Below are positions 24,391-38,235 of a DNA stretch of 64,000 bases, piece by piece (the stretch's first letter is position 1; every line of letters starts with the position of its first letter). Under the pieces are notes generated by a model. That model saw only the letters and a program-made list of their open reading frames with translations, ran no database searches and had not been told where the DNA came from. Source of the DNA: Tillandsia leiboldiana (Eukaryota > Streptophyta > Magnoliopsida > Poales > Bromeliaceae); contig CM055065.1 in assembly GCA_029204045.2 (NCBI GenBank), positions 6,835,764 to 6,899,763 of the forward strand, in the 5' to 3' direction. Position numbers and translations under genes: made by a program.

Positions 24391-27300
24391 TGTAAGAACT
24401 CGAAATTTTATAATTAAATAAATGAAAATGATTGAAGTCTAGTTGAATTTGAATCATAATTGGCTCAGATAGCGACAGTGCCCCTTTCCTGCAGTGTAAA
24501 TTGTACAGAAATAGGGCCAGAAATATCACTTTTCAAACCGAGCCTGATCTCGAAGATCCGAGACCATGAACGCGACCGTCTCGTCGAACTGAGCGAAATC
24601 CATATTAAGCAAGTTTAAATCCGACGGTCGGATCTTCCAGAAATCAACAAAGAAGCGGGCGGGACCCGCGACTTAAGTGCATAGTACTTGGTTACTGTTG
24701 ATGAACAGTAAACCCTAAAACCCAAACACCCTAAGTGCTAACGTCGGCCATTTCGCTGTTCGGACTCCGATTATAGCACTTCAGGTAGTCATTTCGAACG
24801 GTTTCAGCGTTCTGGAAACAATGGCGCTGACGGAATTTCCGTTTGACGACCCTGGAGTCTCGAAAAACGTGAAAACTGTATTTTGACACAGTATTTATGG
24901 ACCGAGTTTTTATCCGGATAGTTTTTCGAAAAATCAAAAATCGCTACCTGATATGTCTCGTCGAGCCGGACGTCATGGCGCAGTCCATTTTCCGTTTCGA
25001 CGACCGGACCGCCTCGAAATACGTGAAAAACAGTGGAAAATGCAGTATTTTGCGCAGAACCCCCTATATTTTATGTGCCGTTTTGCGTGCTGCTGCTGGG
25101 AGAGGGACCTGGATGTGAAAGAAGTATGCTGTGAAGGACCGGGCCATAAATATCAAAGTTATGAGGGTTAATTGGCAATTTTGCCACATTCAAAGTTTTG
25201 AATTCGAAAACTAGTTGGATTTTTAAAAGGCCCGTAGCCTCAGCAAGCTCCCCACCAGTCCTCAACAGAATCCTCCCCCATCTGCGCTCCCCTCGCAACA
25301 GGAGCAAGCACCGGCCGCCGCCCCCACGTCGCCGGAGAAGAAGACCAAGACACGTCTTGAACTCGGATGACTTGGGGTGAAGGGTGCTCGGGGGTGTCTT
25401 GGATGATCAAGAACACATCTGTAGACCTCCCCGTGGAGCCGCGGCCGAACTGAGGTGGACCCAGCCCCAGCCGTCGCCGTGCGCCGCCGCGGCCATCCTC
25501 CTCTCCTTCCATCTTTCCGGCGAAGGTGAGTTGTTGGAAATTTCTCCTTAAGTTGTCCCGAGACCTTGTGCAGTCACCTTCTGACCTCCGGGGGATCACC
25601 CTCTTGCAGCCCCGAGGTCCCCGGCCTTCCGGTTAACCGGCGGGAGCCATAGCCGCCGGAACTGCCACTTTGGACCGACCGCGTGCTCCGCCGTTATCCG
25701 GCCGTCAAGATCAAGATCAACACCGTTGATTTTGCTCCACTTGACGACTGCAACCTTCCCACGGAGCCTGACCACCATCCGTTGAGGATCGACCCCGAAC
25801 GGCGATGCCCTAGAAACCCGATAATTGGCATCCTCGCCGATCGCCGCCGTCCGGCGCCGCCGCTGCCTCCCACCGCCTGCCAACTACACCAGAAGACTCC
25901 TGGCACCCACAGGCAACTTTTGGTCCAAGTTGCACCGGCCGGGAGCTCGACTGCCGGAAACTGCCATTAACGGCCAACTCATCTTCAACCGAGCTTCGCC
26001 GCCGCGCCTGGCCGGCGATCCCCGGCACCGGAAAACTGCCCAGGTGAGCTTCTTGAACCTTTTAGAGCATTCCCACCATCTTGCATGCGGAGTTTAACGT
26101 CGGGATGGTGATCTCTACAGCTACACCCTTGTTGGCTTCGGGTTTGATCTCCGGCGATCCCCGACGACCCGGATACCGGCCAACCCTGCAGGTAAACTCC
26201 AAATGCTAATTTTAATGCTCCCATCATTTTACTTTGGGCCTGGGAACCTCTGGTTGTTGGTTCCAATCTTGCACCCGAGCCACCCACTTCGGGTCTTCCT
26301 CCGGCCGCCGCCGCCTCCGGCCGCCGGGGCTCGACCCCACATGAACCCGAGATCTTCTGAGACACTCCTTTAACCGATGCTCCCCTCTGGTGCAGATCTG
26401 AGGTGGGTTGATCCAAGAATAGCCCAAACCCGAGCCTTGGAGGGAGCACCACCTTGCTCCGGCGACTCTCCGGGTGACCTCCGGCACCCCTCAGGTGAGC
26501 CCCACTGTCCATAATACATCCTGAACATGATGCTCCAGTTATTTCTTAAAATGATCAAGTATATATCAAGTTCGAACATAGTTGCTTGTTGGGTCTTTAA
26601 TGATTAGGGGCCAACTTTGCCCTCGGGTCCCGTGCCAACCCAAATTGGTGAGCACGGGCTTTGTCTCGTCTTGCTGAACGCGCTGAAACTTGCCCCGTAG
26701 TTTTTGAACTTCTAGATGTTAAGATCAAGGCAAAACAGTGCAATTAACATAAAGAGTTAAAGAGCCAACTTTGCTCTCGGGTTTCGCGTTGACCCAAGAT
26801 CGTGAGCACGGGGTCTGTTTCATCGAAAGTGACGCGCTGAAAGTTACGGCGCAGCTTTTGGACCCCCGAATTGTAAGAACGAGTCGAAACAAGTCGTCAA
26901 CATAGTGTTCTCATGCAATTTAAGAATTTTTATGGACCAAGTTGTAAATTGGACGTGATGGCTGTCTTTAGACAGTGTTGACACACCTACTAGACATCTT
27001 GCTAAAGTTCCGTAGGTCCTCGTTGATCGGGAACAGGATTTCCATTCGATAAATCGACAGCTTTATCCCGTATAAGCATTCTGTTATAGTATTGTCGTCG
27101 GGATGGGTACGTGTGAGTCTATTACTGATCATAGTTGTTTATTCAGGACCCAGTTGTTCAGGACCAGCCTCCCAGTAGCTGTGCGGGAGTTCGGGGATCT
27201 GCCTTCATCCAGGTGGGTTATCTTCGGTCCGGGTTTGATCTATTCGGCCCTCTGGTTGCTTTAGTCCAGTCGGACACCCTTTTTTGACCAGCCTGCGAAT

Positions 27301-28811
27301 TATACCGATACGACCTATGATGACTGCATATATATATCACATGATCCCCTGATAGACATTGATTCTTTTAGACTCATCATATATACCTGCTGATTTTATC
27401 TAGATTAGCCTTGATGATTGTATTGACATGCCCTATGATTAGTCCTGATAGATCTTGATCTACGTGAGACATATCTTACGTACCTGTTTATCAGCTTTTA
27501 TATTTCTGATAGACCTTGATCTTCATGAGACATACCATATACATATCTGTTCATCAGCTTTTTCAGTATATAGATCTACATGATTTGATGGCACTTGTTG
27601 ATTCCTGTCAGCCGATTTATTGTTGATATTCCGATATGCATGATTGATTGATCCTGATTGTTGGATACTATTCGATATTCCGATATGCATGATTGATAGA
27701 TACTACTTGATGTTCCGATATGCATGATAGATTCTGATCGATATGATCGATGATTTCCCTGTTGGGATCTCGGCTTAGTGCCGACTACCCGGTCATTAGA
27801 CCGTGAGATTGAGCATAGCATGATGACTACCACGCACGCTGCACTTCACGTACATCAGCGGAGTCATGACCGCAGCGATGTTCTTTACCGGTAAAGTGGT
27901 CTTGAGATGGACCCGTGAGCCCCCAGCTAGGCACCAGTGGGTGCGGGGTTATGTCAGCCAGCTAGGTGCCAGCCAGGTGGTATGTGCCTGAGGTCTTCGC
28001 GACCAATACTGGCATTGATTGGGTACTTGGGTTCTGTCTTTGATGCATGATGCCTACTTCGTACCATTGTTGTTCAGTTATGTTGATTTCCAGCATTATT
28101 ATCTGTAGATATACTTTGATCGTTTGCAGTTCTTTATGCACGCTCCTGATAGACATTATCCTGATTTCCAGCATGTATGATCTACAGCTATTATGATCGA
28201 TTATCATTGTGATACCCTGATTTTCAGTATTACTTATCTGCAGTTCCTTATGATTGATTTCCTGCCTAGTTAGCTTATCTGTGGATTCTAGTGATTATTA
28301 GTAGATCTGCTTTATTGTTCAGCTTTACCCTATGATTCTTACTATCCGCAGATTTTAGTACCCAGTAGGTACGATTAGCTACTTCTCGGCTCGTCGTGCC
28401 CACTGGGATACACTCCGGTGTGTCTCACACCCTCGGGTGACTGTTGCAGGTCTTTCGGGTGGTGAGATGTCGGGACGATCCAGTGAGGCTGTTACGATAG
28501 AGTCGTCCCCCTGATGATTGTGGTTGACTCTGATTTATGTTATTTCAGCTTTTCGATTATTTGGATATGTCAGATTGATGTTAGCATGATTATTTGGATT
28601 ATTCCTGTTGGTTAGTCATTGTTTAGTTTAGATGTTGATTGATCTCTGATTGATGATTAGATTTGCCTAGCCGTGCATGTATAGGAGAGACCCTAATCCC
28701 TGTGGATAGGGGATTTCCTATATGTGTGGCGGTCTGTTACGCCCGTTTTGCAAACTCTGATTTATTCAAAAAAAAAATTTCAGACCTGATTTTTAAACTC
28801 GGGGCGTGACA
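24391..28811. mobile_element. 4.4-kb LTR-type insertion, probably a solo LTR (Ty3/gypsy Tekay/Del-like)
   Basis: Starts TGTAAGAACTCGAAATTT and ends CTCGGGGCGTGACA, giving TG...CA termini. The 5-bp target duplication TATGC is at 24386-24390 and 28812-28816. Unit C/D junction 43985-43999 carries the empty site with one TATGC. No gag, protease, RT or integrase motif, primer-binding site or second copy of the ends was seen inside, so a solo LTR is the simplest reading. Long LTRs with a terminal GGGGCGTGACA are known in Tekay/Del chromoviruses. It holds a GC-rich part (about 25200-26500), a diverged direct repeat (about 26609-26690 and 26762-26850) and GATATGCATGAT repeats (27620-27740). The many frames of up to 175 codons in the GC-rich part overlap one another and match nothing recognisable. 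Confidence 0.85.
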
Positions 28812-28932
28812 TATGCTATCGATAGTACTAAGTTATTAGTGCTATTAAGCTTTTAGCCATTAGATTAAGAGATGTGTGATTAGAATGATACTAGTCCCTA
28901 GGGTTTAGTGGGTGATTGGGAGAAATACCAAA

Positions 28933-29110
28933 TGTAACGACCCGGCCTAATAGTAATAATAACTCGTTTTATTCAAATCACAATCCAAAATGCTTAAACC
29001 CAGTTATTATTATTAGTGTCCATGTCTCTTATATATCCGATCACAACTTCATTTTTATCCAATGTCGGACTATTGAGGTATCATGTACTTTTCTTTCTCT
29101 CTCTTTAGTT
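28933..29110 (+). mobile_element. LTR fragment (TGTAACGACCC type), unit C
   Basis: Same fragment as at 2212-2391, starting TGTAACGACCCGGCC. It is uninterrupted by the hAT-like element that sits just upstream in unit A. Confidence 0.6.
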
Positions 29111-29203
29111 GACTTTACAATAGCACAAATTTCAATGCAAATTTTATGATAAAAAAATTACAAATATAATTGAACTTGTGCTTTTAAAAATATATAAGTT
29201 GTA

Positions 29204-29284
<81 letters not shown>

Positions 29285-29587
29285 CAATAGTATGGGAGCT
29301 TCGGTACTATAATCTTATTTTCGATCTTAGGGTGTTCAAATCAACGATCTATTCCATAAAAATTGATCTAAGATATTTAAATTTTTTTCAATTTTTTTTT
29401 TATTTTTTCGACATAGTTTACTTTATAATCAAGTCATTTCAAAATTATTAATTTTTAATAATTATTATGACGAGTTTGCAATTTAATGGTGTCGAAAATT
29501 TTAAATTTATTCAAATTTTGTTAAAAAATTTTAAACTATTTAAATTAAGATTAGCATCATTAATTTTGAATTCAAAAATCCTACTCT

Positions 29588-29628
<41 letters not shown>

Positions 29629-30491
29629 AATTTAATAGATATAGAAAATTTAAAACGTAAAAAAAAAGTCCACCAATTATATTTATCTTAAAAATTAAAA
29701 ATATAATTTTTTATTAAAAAATTATATTTAGCTATAAAGTATTATAGTAATTATTGAAGTCATGATATAATTAAATCATGAATTATTAATGTATTGAAGA
29801 TTTAATCAAAAGATAATTTGTTTATTCTATTTAAAATTTAGTTTGTCAATTCCTATTCGCCTTTTTTTCCGCCAAAAATAAAAAAATTTGAAAAATTTTT
29901 ATTTTAAAAAATATTTTTTGAAATTAAATTTAAATTTGTTTGTTTAATTTATTTTCTAAATTTGATTTTTACTTTGATTTATTTTTAGTTTCTTTTCTAT
30001 AATATGAATAGAATATTCTTTTATTCTATTTAGAATTCTCTCTTGCAGTTACTATCTGCTTTTTTTCATCAAAAAAATAGAATAATTTGAAAATATTTAT
30101 TTTAAAGGAAAAAATATTTTAAAATTTAATTTAAATTTAATTGTTTAATTTATTTTCTAAATTTGATTTGTTTGGATATGTTTTTATGAAATATTCTTTT
30201 ATTTTATTTAGAATTTTGTATGTCAATTCTGTCTACTTTTTTCCTGCCAAAAAATAAAAGATCTCAAAATATTCATTTAAAAGAAAAAACTATTTTGAAA
30301 TTAAATTCAAATTTGACTGTTTAAATTATTTTATAAATTTGATTTTTTGGATTTGTTTCGATTTGTTTTTAATTCAAATATAATTATTTAAGTCAAAATT
30401 ATTTTGAAATTAAATTCAAATTTTAATTTTTTTTAATTAATTTATTTTTTAAATTTGATTTGTTTGATGCCATCTATCGGTTCCTAACTGC

Positions 30492-30552
<61 letters not shown>

Positions 30553-31246
30553 TATAGAGTCAAATCATTTAAATTTAAAAAAGTAAAAAAGCAATGTAAA
30601 ATATTTATTTTATTTGTTTTGATTTGTTTTAATTCAAATTTGATTATTGGTTCGATGGCTTGATTCTATTTTTTAATTAATTTATTTTTAAAATTTAATT
30701 TGTTTGGATTTATTTTTAATTCTAAATTTGATTTGTTTTGATTTATTTTGATTTGTAATTTATTTTTAAAATTTGATTTGTTTTTATTTATTTATAGTTT
30801 GAAATAATTTAAAAATAAAAAAAATAATAATATATGAATATTTAATAAATAAAAAAATGAGAAAAAAAATGTAAATTTTAGTTTTCTTTTATTTGGCACA
30901 TTCTTTTATTCCTTTTAGGATTCCATCTGTAATTTCTTAATCACTTTTATATACACATTATATATATATATACTGTGTAATTTCTTAATCGCTTTTATAT
31001 ACACAGTATATATATATATATATATATATATATACTACTACTAATAGTATCAAGTCATTGATGCTATTAAATTTTTTATTTTTGAATGAAAAAAAGTATG
31101 GTTAAAATAATAGTGGTCTTCCAATATTTAGTGGTTGGTTGGTTGAATAGTATGATCTAAGGGTTGAAAATGATCAAAGGGATTGATTTAACGATGAAAA
31201 TTTTGGTAGCACTAAATATTTGATGTTATCGATGATATAATAACCA

Positions 31247-31307
<61 letters not shown>

Positions 31308-31310
<3 letters not shown>

Positions 31311-31529
31311 ACTCACTCACTTAACTCAAAAGTCCACTATTATTCTAACCACACATATTTTTATCCAATAATTAAAATCTATAAGCACTAATAATTTAAT
31401 ACTTTTAAAAGTATAAAAGTTTAATTTATATATATACTAAATTATTAGTGCTTATAGGTTTTAATTATTGGATGAAAATATGTATTGTTAGAATGATAGT
31501 GGACTTCTTGAGTTAGGTGAGTGAGTCAA
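31308..31529. mobile_element. Foldback MITE, unit C
   Basis: Copy of the palindrome at 5264-5485 with the same start TTGACTCACTCACTTAACTC and end GAGTGAGTCAA, between TA tracts. Confidence 0.8.
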
Positions 31530-32354
31530 ATATATATATATAGAGAGAGAAAGAGAGATGGTTTTAAAAATACTGAGGCTCCCTTGTACCAAGAAAAGGT
31601 GTATGTTAAATATATTAATAAAAGAATTTCAATGTATATATTGTTTGATGGGATTATGCCATTCTTTTACTTGTTTTACATTTTTATAAAAATTAACCAT
31701 AAATAAAATTAAGGAATAATATTTAATATGTCTTTCAAAACTTCAAAATATTTTATTTATTGCTGAATAATCAAAATATCGTTATTGATTCTATTTTTTT
31801 TTTCAAATATTCTTATTTTTTTGTGTCTTTATAGAGTTTTAGAAAGGTATTTTGATAATTTTAAAATAAAATTAAAACTTTAGAATAGTATTAAGCGGTA
31901 AATAAGAAAAAGCTCTTAAAATTAAACTAAGAAGCGAAAAAACATTGTGAGATTCTCAAAGATGAAACTTGAGAAATTCTTTTAGCTGTTCCTTTTGGTA
32001 ATATACATTACCTACATTATATTACTTGTTTAACTCTCATTGACTATGGGATATGTGGCAGATAAGTTTATTTACGTTTCTAACCCTTTTTTGCTATCTA
32101 AACCCCTAAATTGACAACAAAAAAAAAAAAAAAAAAAAAAAAAAGCTTTAGATTATCTTCATTTGATTGGGACCTTATGAACTTGTGGAAGATGTCCATT
32201 TTACTGTTTAATTTTTGAGAAAATAATAGCGAGCTACCCGCTTTATTCAATACGAACATGAATTAGGCAACAAGAGTGAGACAGCAAGGTTTCAAGAAAA
32301 AAGCGACGAAAGCGGTAAAAAAACAAAGAGAAAAGAAAAGAAAAAAAATCATGT

Positions 32355-32909
32355 TTACAGGTCCGCCCACTGTGCAAGCTCACTTCTGACCCACGTAATT
32401 ATAAGAGCATAAAGAGGGTCGAAATTGGACTGCTGAAAAATAATTTTGTTTTTAATTTTTCAAATTACCTACCAGATTGCTGACAGATAGGTAAGAACCT
32501 TAGCCGCCTCCACCGAACTTCCTCCTCCCGACCATTCCTCCCACGCCCCTCTAACATTGGCCCCTAGCTCCTAGAAACTAACGGCCTCGTCGTCCATCCC
32601 AATCGCAAAACGTGAGAACACACACCTCATGAACAGATAGTCGGCCGTCTCGAAACGCGATCCGCAGACCACACAGAAATTGTTACCGGTCTATTCCCTT
32701 TTTTTGAGATTATCTGTCGTGAACGGTCGATTATTCAAAAGGAGTTAGATAAAAATCTTAACTTTTATCGGTATTTGCAGCCTCCACAGGCAGGAGACGA
32801 TGGAGTCCAAAAATCCCCCGTTGTTTAGGAACTAGTAAGTCGACTTGACTGTGAAGATATCTTTATCATGCCACCTCCAAACTACTACCACACTTCTGTT
32901 CTCCGGCAT
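32355..32909 (-). pseudogene. LINE ORF2 C-terminal remnant with zf-RVT domain, unit C
   Basis: Nearly identical to the unit B remnant: CVVCGSRFETADYLF motif and terminal WVRSELAQWADL with TAA at 32355-32357. It shares the nonsense codons of unit B (after KSTY and after KIFI). One base differs in the C run near 32810 (AATCCCCCG for ACCCCCCCG). Confidence 0.8.
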
Positions 32910-33411
32910 TGTAGCACCCACAGAGTCCCTTCAATTTTAGCACAAGGGCCCTGCCTCTCAGATCCCTAGTACTATTAAAAATTTATTGCGATCGAATTAC
33001 TGTTTAATTTACGGATAGACATTATCCATAATGACGTGACAATTAGATCGTGTAGTTCAACCAAACTTGCAAGAGTGGGTCCAATATTTTTATGATGTGT
33101 ATTTGCGGAGAAAAAATTTATGTGCATAATGATTTTTCAGTTTGCTTGCTATGAAATAATTTTTTTTGACCCATTTCAATGTCGCCTTAAACTTGACCAA
33201 ATAGTTCAATAAGCATCTCTCCTCAGTCAAAATTACTGATTATATATTTATTTTGATTGCATGTAGTATATATTGTCGGATCACCGGCGGTAATTATTAA
33301 TTCTAAAAATTTAAATTATTAAAAATATATAATTAATTTATTTAAAATGTGCCGACATAATATTCATGAATTTCGATTGTGACTCGACCTAATTAACCTG
33401 AACCAATTTCG

Positions 33412-33650
33412 ATTGTGACTCACATCGCCTGGTGATCTTGGGCTTGTGTGTGTGTGTTTGGGCTGACGAGGACGTCAGGCCTAAACGGGGGGAGTCTGTG
33501 ACGCCCCCAATAGTCCCACATCGGATGTGGATGGATTTGTGATTGAGTTTATATGAGACTTGGACACTAGTAATAATAACTGGGCTTAAGCATTTTGGGC
33601 TGTGATTTGGGCCCAACGAGTTATTATTGCTAGTGGGCCGGGTCGTTACA
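33412..33650 (-). mobile_element. LTR fragment replacing 924 bp of the unit, unit C only
   Basis: The complement starts TGTAACGACCCGGCCCACTA and contains GACTATTGGGGGCGTCACAG. It is a better preserved relative of the fragments at 2212, 28933 and 44116. Units A, B and D have other sequence here (B 13034-13957), including the (TA)n tract. No target duplication is visible. Short matches (GATTGTGACTC on the left, ACATTCGAC on the right) suggest repair with filler DNA. A 75-codon frame here is not a gene. Confidence 0.75.
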
Positions 33651-35575
33651 TTCGACTTCTAATACCGATACCATCTTTAATGCAAGTGGCAAAAGAGTTA
33701 AAAGGTTGGTAGCATTATTTAATATAAAATCAAGACTTTAGTAGTATTATTTAATGTAGAATCAAGACTTTCGATTTAGGTCAAATTCTTACTATTAATG
33801 ATTTTTTTTATTTAATTTAAATTCACATCATCTCCCGTTCCTAGTATTATTAAATTTTTCTTTTTCATTTAATTCAAATCCAAACAATCTCGCGTCACGG
33901 TAGGCTCCTTGCAATACTCAAGATCCCAAATTTGAAATATAATTATTTTACATTTTTAATTAAAATTATTTTTAAAAAAATATATATATATAATAATCAA
34001 AATGGTTAGAATACTATATTTTTCTCTCAAAATTCCCTCTCCCAAAATGAAAAATAAACGAGCCTAGCTAACATAACTTTAACCCCGGCTCAATTGCTTT
34101 TGTTTGACCCTATATAGTTTGAAAGTAATAAATATTATCTTTAGATTGATATGTAGCAAATTTGAATGCTATTTTTAAGTTTTTACCTTTTTTTTGTTAC
34201 CATGATTTTAAATTTCGATACTAATTAATTAGTACATCGATCAAAGGGCAAAAGTAAGCATCAATAATAATAAATTAATAACAATATTATTTATAGATAA
34301 TCTTAATATTTTATTAAAGTTTAATTCAAATTGGCTCAAAATAATTTTGAGTCATTCCAAATTAATTTTAAGCTCACAACAAACTAAATTATACCAACTT
34401 ATTTTAATTTTGAGTTAGACATGACCCAACTTAATTATTTTCGATTCGATTTCGAGCATATTCCAAATAAGGTGGTAATCCAGAGTCAAAAATAATAATA
34501 ATAATAAATAAATAAATAATTGCTCTCAATCCATTCTAATCCAAGAAAAAATAGGACGGAAGATGAAAGAACTCTTTCTTTTTTAAATCTGTCCTTATAT
34601 GTCAAAAATCTGCTAAAGATTTATTTCGGTACCGTCTCGCTTCAAATAGAATGATAGTGAGATTAACAAATTAAATAAAATCCAATCATGCCTCGTATTG
34701 AATTCGCTATAAATGTGTTTGGTTGCCAGTGAAATATATCAAAATTTATTGTTTTGTTATTTTTTTGCGTGTTTATTTAGTCGTAAATTTTTTTTACAAA
34801 AAATTAATTTCACAGAATCAAATAATTATATATTTTTTTTCTTTCAAATAAATAAATATTAATAAAAAAACATTTTTATCTTCATAATTTCAAGCATAAC
34901 TTAAAAAATAAAATTTTAATGTCGACAGGTATCAATTTTTCTTTCATCTAATAATTAACTGAATAATAACTTTTAATACTTAAAAATCTAAAATATATAT
35001 AGACATTTAAAAAAATATTATAAATTTTGAATAGAAATAAAAGTGGCGTGTGGTGATGCTTCGACTGCCATCTGAAATTCCTCCTACAAATTTCCCCTAT
35101 TGCCTGAACGGGGTGTAAAGTATGTATCATACACCACACCTGAAAACATTTAATTTAATTATTATTAAAATTCTCAAGACATGAATCAAATTAATAAGTG
35201 TTATTTAAGGTACCGTTTGGTACGAAAATTATGAGTTTGGAAATAAATTTTTTTATTCCTGAGATGGTTTGCTATTATGAGATAGTTATGAATAAAAGTT
35301 TGATTTGTAGCGCTGTTATCTTTAAGAATAGCTGAAATTATGTTTGGTTTATTTTTTAGAATAAACAAGAATAGTAGAAAATATGATGGTTAATAATTTA
35401 TAATACCAATTTTGCCCTTAGCATTTTTTCATAAGTAAACTCATGAATAAATTTTTTTTTTTGGTTTAAATTTTATGTTAATTTAATATTCATGAATAAA
35501 ACTGTGAATTTAGGAACATTTGAAGACTTCATAATTAAACTCAATCATTTCAGCACAATCTAAAGAATATTTAAA

Positions 35576-35748
35576 GAGAGATGCTAGGTGTACACTCCTT
35601 TAGTGGTGTACATCCTACACCCCACCCCATTCTGAGGTGAGTATTATTTCACTCGTCACATCGAGTAACGAGTGAAATTCACCCCACCCCAGGATGGGGT
35701 AGGGTCTAAGATATACACCCCTAAAGAGGTGTATAGTTATATATACCC
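35576..35748. mobile_element. GTACACCCC-type MITE, unit C
   Basis: Same insertion as 15883-16055, with ATATTTAAA on both sides, so it predates the B/C duplication. Absent from unit D. Confidence 0.88.
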
Positions 35749-36185
35749 ATATTTAAATGAGTCGAAGTTTTTTAAAATTTATAATGAATTCTTTATTTAC
35801 ACATAATTAAATATTATAACAAAATACAGTACTAATTAAAAATTGCTATATACTTGTAGGTTGTAATATACAACATAAATAACATACATTATATTGAAAA
35901 TATGCAACAATCTAGCTCAACATTGAAATAAAACAAAGTTTTTAAATTGAATTAACTTTGAACAACTCATCAATAGTAATGAATGAATGTAATAATTCTA
36001 ATATTACAGAAATACTCCAATTGCAAATAGCAAACAACATCACAAATTTAGTTCAACATGAAGAGAAGAGAAACAAGTTGATACAAAGAGGGCGAAGATA
36101 AGAGAAATAACTTGATACAACATATGCGAAGAAATGAGAAATTAGTTCAACATGTAGAGCAATAAGTTAAAATCTAAAATTTGCA

Positions 36186-36493
36186 TTATCTATTGTTCCA
36201 CAATTGGTTTGTGATCATTGTGCGAAGGGCATCACCTCGCCGAGACTCATCTGGGCCAAAAGAATGTGCTGATTCATTTTTGTGGTCATCCATGGGCAAT
36301 AGGTCCATTTGCATGTTGAAGTATCTATCGGTCCCTTGGTGCCTCTTGATGAAATTGTATATCACACAACATGCAAGTGTAATGCGACGCTGCACTTTAT
36401 ATGGATACGGTGTTGCTTGTCGAAGTACCTTGAATCGCCTTTTGAGAATTCCAAAAGCTTTCTCAATTGATTGCTCCAACCATGACTACATGT
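36186..36493 (-). pseudogene. PIF/Harbinger transposase C-terminal remnant, unit C
   Basis: Identical protein remnant to unit B (IEKAFGILKRRFKVLR to MITNQLWNNR), with the same 13-bp deletion relative to unit D. Confidence 0.85.
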
Positions 36494-38235
36494 AGTCCAA
36501 ATGCAACTTTTATAATCCAATTATATCAAAAGGTTGATCTCTATTGACTCAAGCAGTATGGCTAAAAAAAAAAAACACACCACTGTTATGCAAGTCCAAC
36601 TGAAAAGGCATGAATTTGGTCTTAGGAACAAAAAATTATGGCACGACTTATAACATGTGTTGGCTCAGGTAATAAAGGCCCCAGGTATAAATGGTGGCTG
36701 CAATAGCTTCCGTACTGCCTCCCAAACCATTCATCCCTGAATCTCTATTGCTCATCACTGCCTCCCAACAATTCACAAGTTTGAACAACTCGATATGTTA
36801 CAGGATTTCAGCACAATAATGAAGAACAAACTAGTTAACAAAACTATAACACAAAAGAACCATACCTGCAGGTTAACTACATATCGGCATAACTACATAA
36901 CTACAGGTTTGAAACAATCAAGTCATATAGGAAACTGCAAATTAAAATCTGCATAGGAGAGTATAGGAGAGTATGTTAATTAAGAACATGTCATATAGAA
37001 GAGTATGTAACCAGTTAATTAGTTGAGTAACACAACAACAATGCATAACAGGATTCTAGCACTATTCAAGGACAAAAAAGCAATTCCAACACAAACTAGT
37101 TATATGAGACCACAATAACCAAGCTAAGAAGAAGAAACTGCACAATAGGAGACTTTCAGTTAAGAAAAAACCATTTAATTAAGAACATGTCATATAGGAG
37201 AGTATTTAACCAGTTAATTAGCTGAGTAAGATAATTTTTGTGCATAACAAGAGTCCATCACAATTGAAGCACAATTCAATCACAAAAGCATGATGTTCAA
37301 GCGTGGGATAGACAGCTAGAAGGGCCTTATCTAAGGCTTTTTGCCTATCACTAGATAAAACCAAACCATTAGGACAACCTACAGCTTCGTTCAGACCTAG
37401 CAGGAACCACTCCCAACTTTCTGCATTTTCTTACTCAACCACGCCATATGCAACCGGAAACATTGAGTTGTTTCCATCCAACGCAATTGCTGAAACAATA
37501 ATTCCTTTGAATTTACCCTTCAAATGAGCTCCATCTAAACCAATATATGGCCTACACCCTCTTAGAAAGCCTTGATTGCTAGCCCCAAAAGCAATAAACA
37601 TTCTTTGAAAATGCTGCTTTCCATTTACCTCTATCAGTTTAATTGATGTATGACTTCCTACATTTCTTCTCCTAATCTCACCACAAAAATCAAAAACTCT
37701 TAAGAATGATAATTCCCACTTTCCATATAATTTGGTCATTGTTTCCTCTTTACCTTTCCACGCCCTTAAGTAGGGCAACTCCAACCTTCCATAGTTCTCT
37801 TTTAGTCTTCTAGTTAATTCAGGCACAGATATATCACCTTCAGTTTTTAACCAATTTGAGATTCTATTTGCAATCCATCATTGTGTAGCATTCTTGTTTC
37901 CACATCTATTTACAACTTCACATGTATGCTCCGGTTGGAATGTTTTGACCTATTGATACAATAGATTGGAAGAAATAATGAGATTAGAGTAAAGTAATGT
38001 TTGAAATACTAGCAATTGAAATTTTTTGCCTTTTACCTGAAAGCTAGCTTCTCCTCGAATCTGTGCTGCATGTATTCTCCACCCACAACCTTCTGTGAGG
38101 CATCTTGCTGTTACTCTACATCGATCACTTTTTATCACCTTGTACTCGAATTGATTTTGGATAGCAAATTGATTCAAAGCACTTCGAAATGAAGTGACAT
38201 CAGGATATTTCACACCATAATCCATAATTGGATTC

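Larger units (their letters stand above)
35209..37287 (-). mobile_element. PIF/Harbinger element, left end and transposase tail, unit C
   Basis: Counterpart of 15517-17594: GGTACCGTTTGGTACG end after TAA, nested MITE at 35576, transposase remnant at 36186, and the same junction with the MULE pseudogene on the right. Confidence 0.6.

Noticed and set aside
25071..26579. Many overlapping frames of 60-175 codons on both strands
   Set aside because: They lie in the GC-rich part of the 4.4-kb LTR-type element, overlap in several frames at once, and show no motif. Low stop density from GC content explains them.
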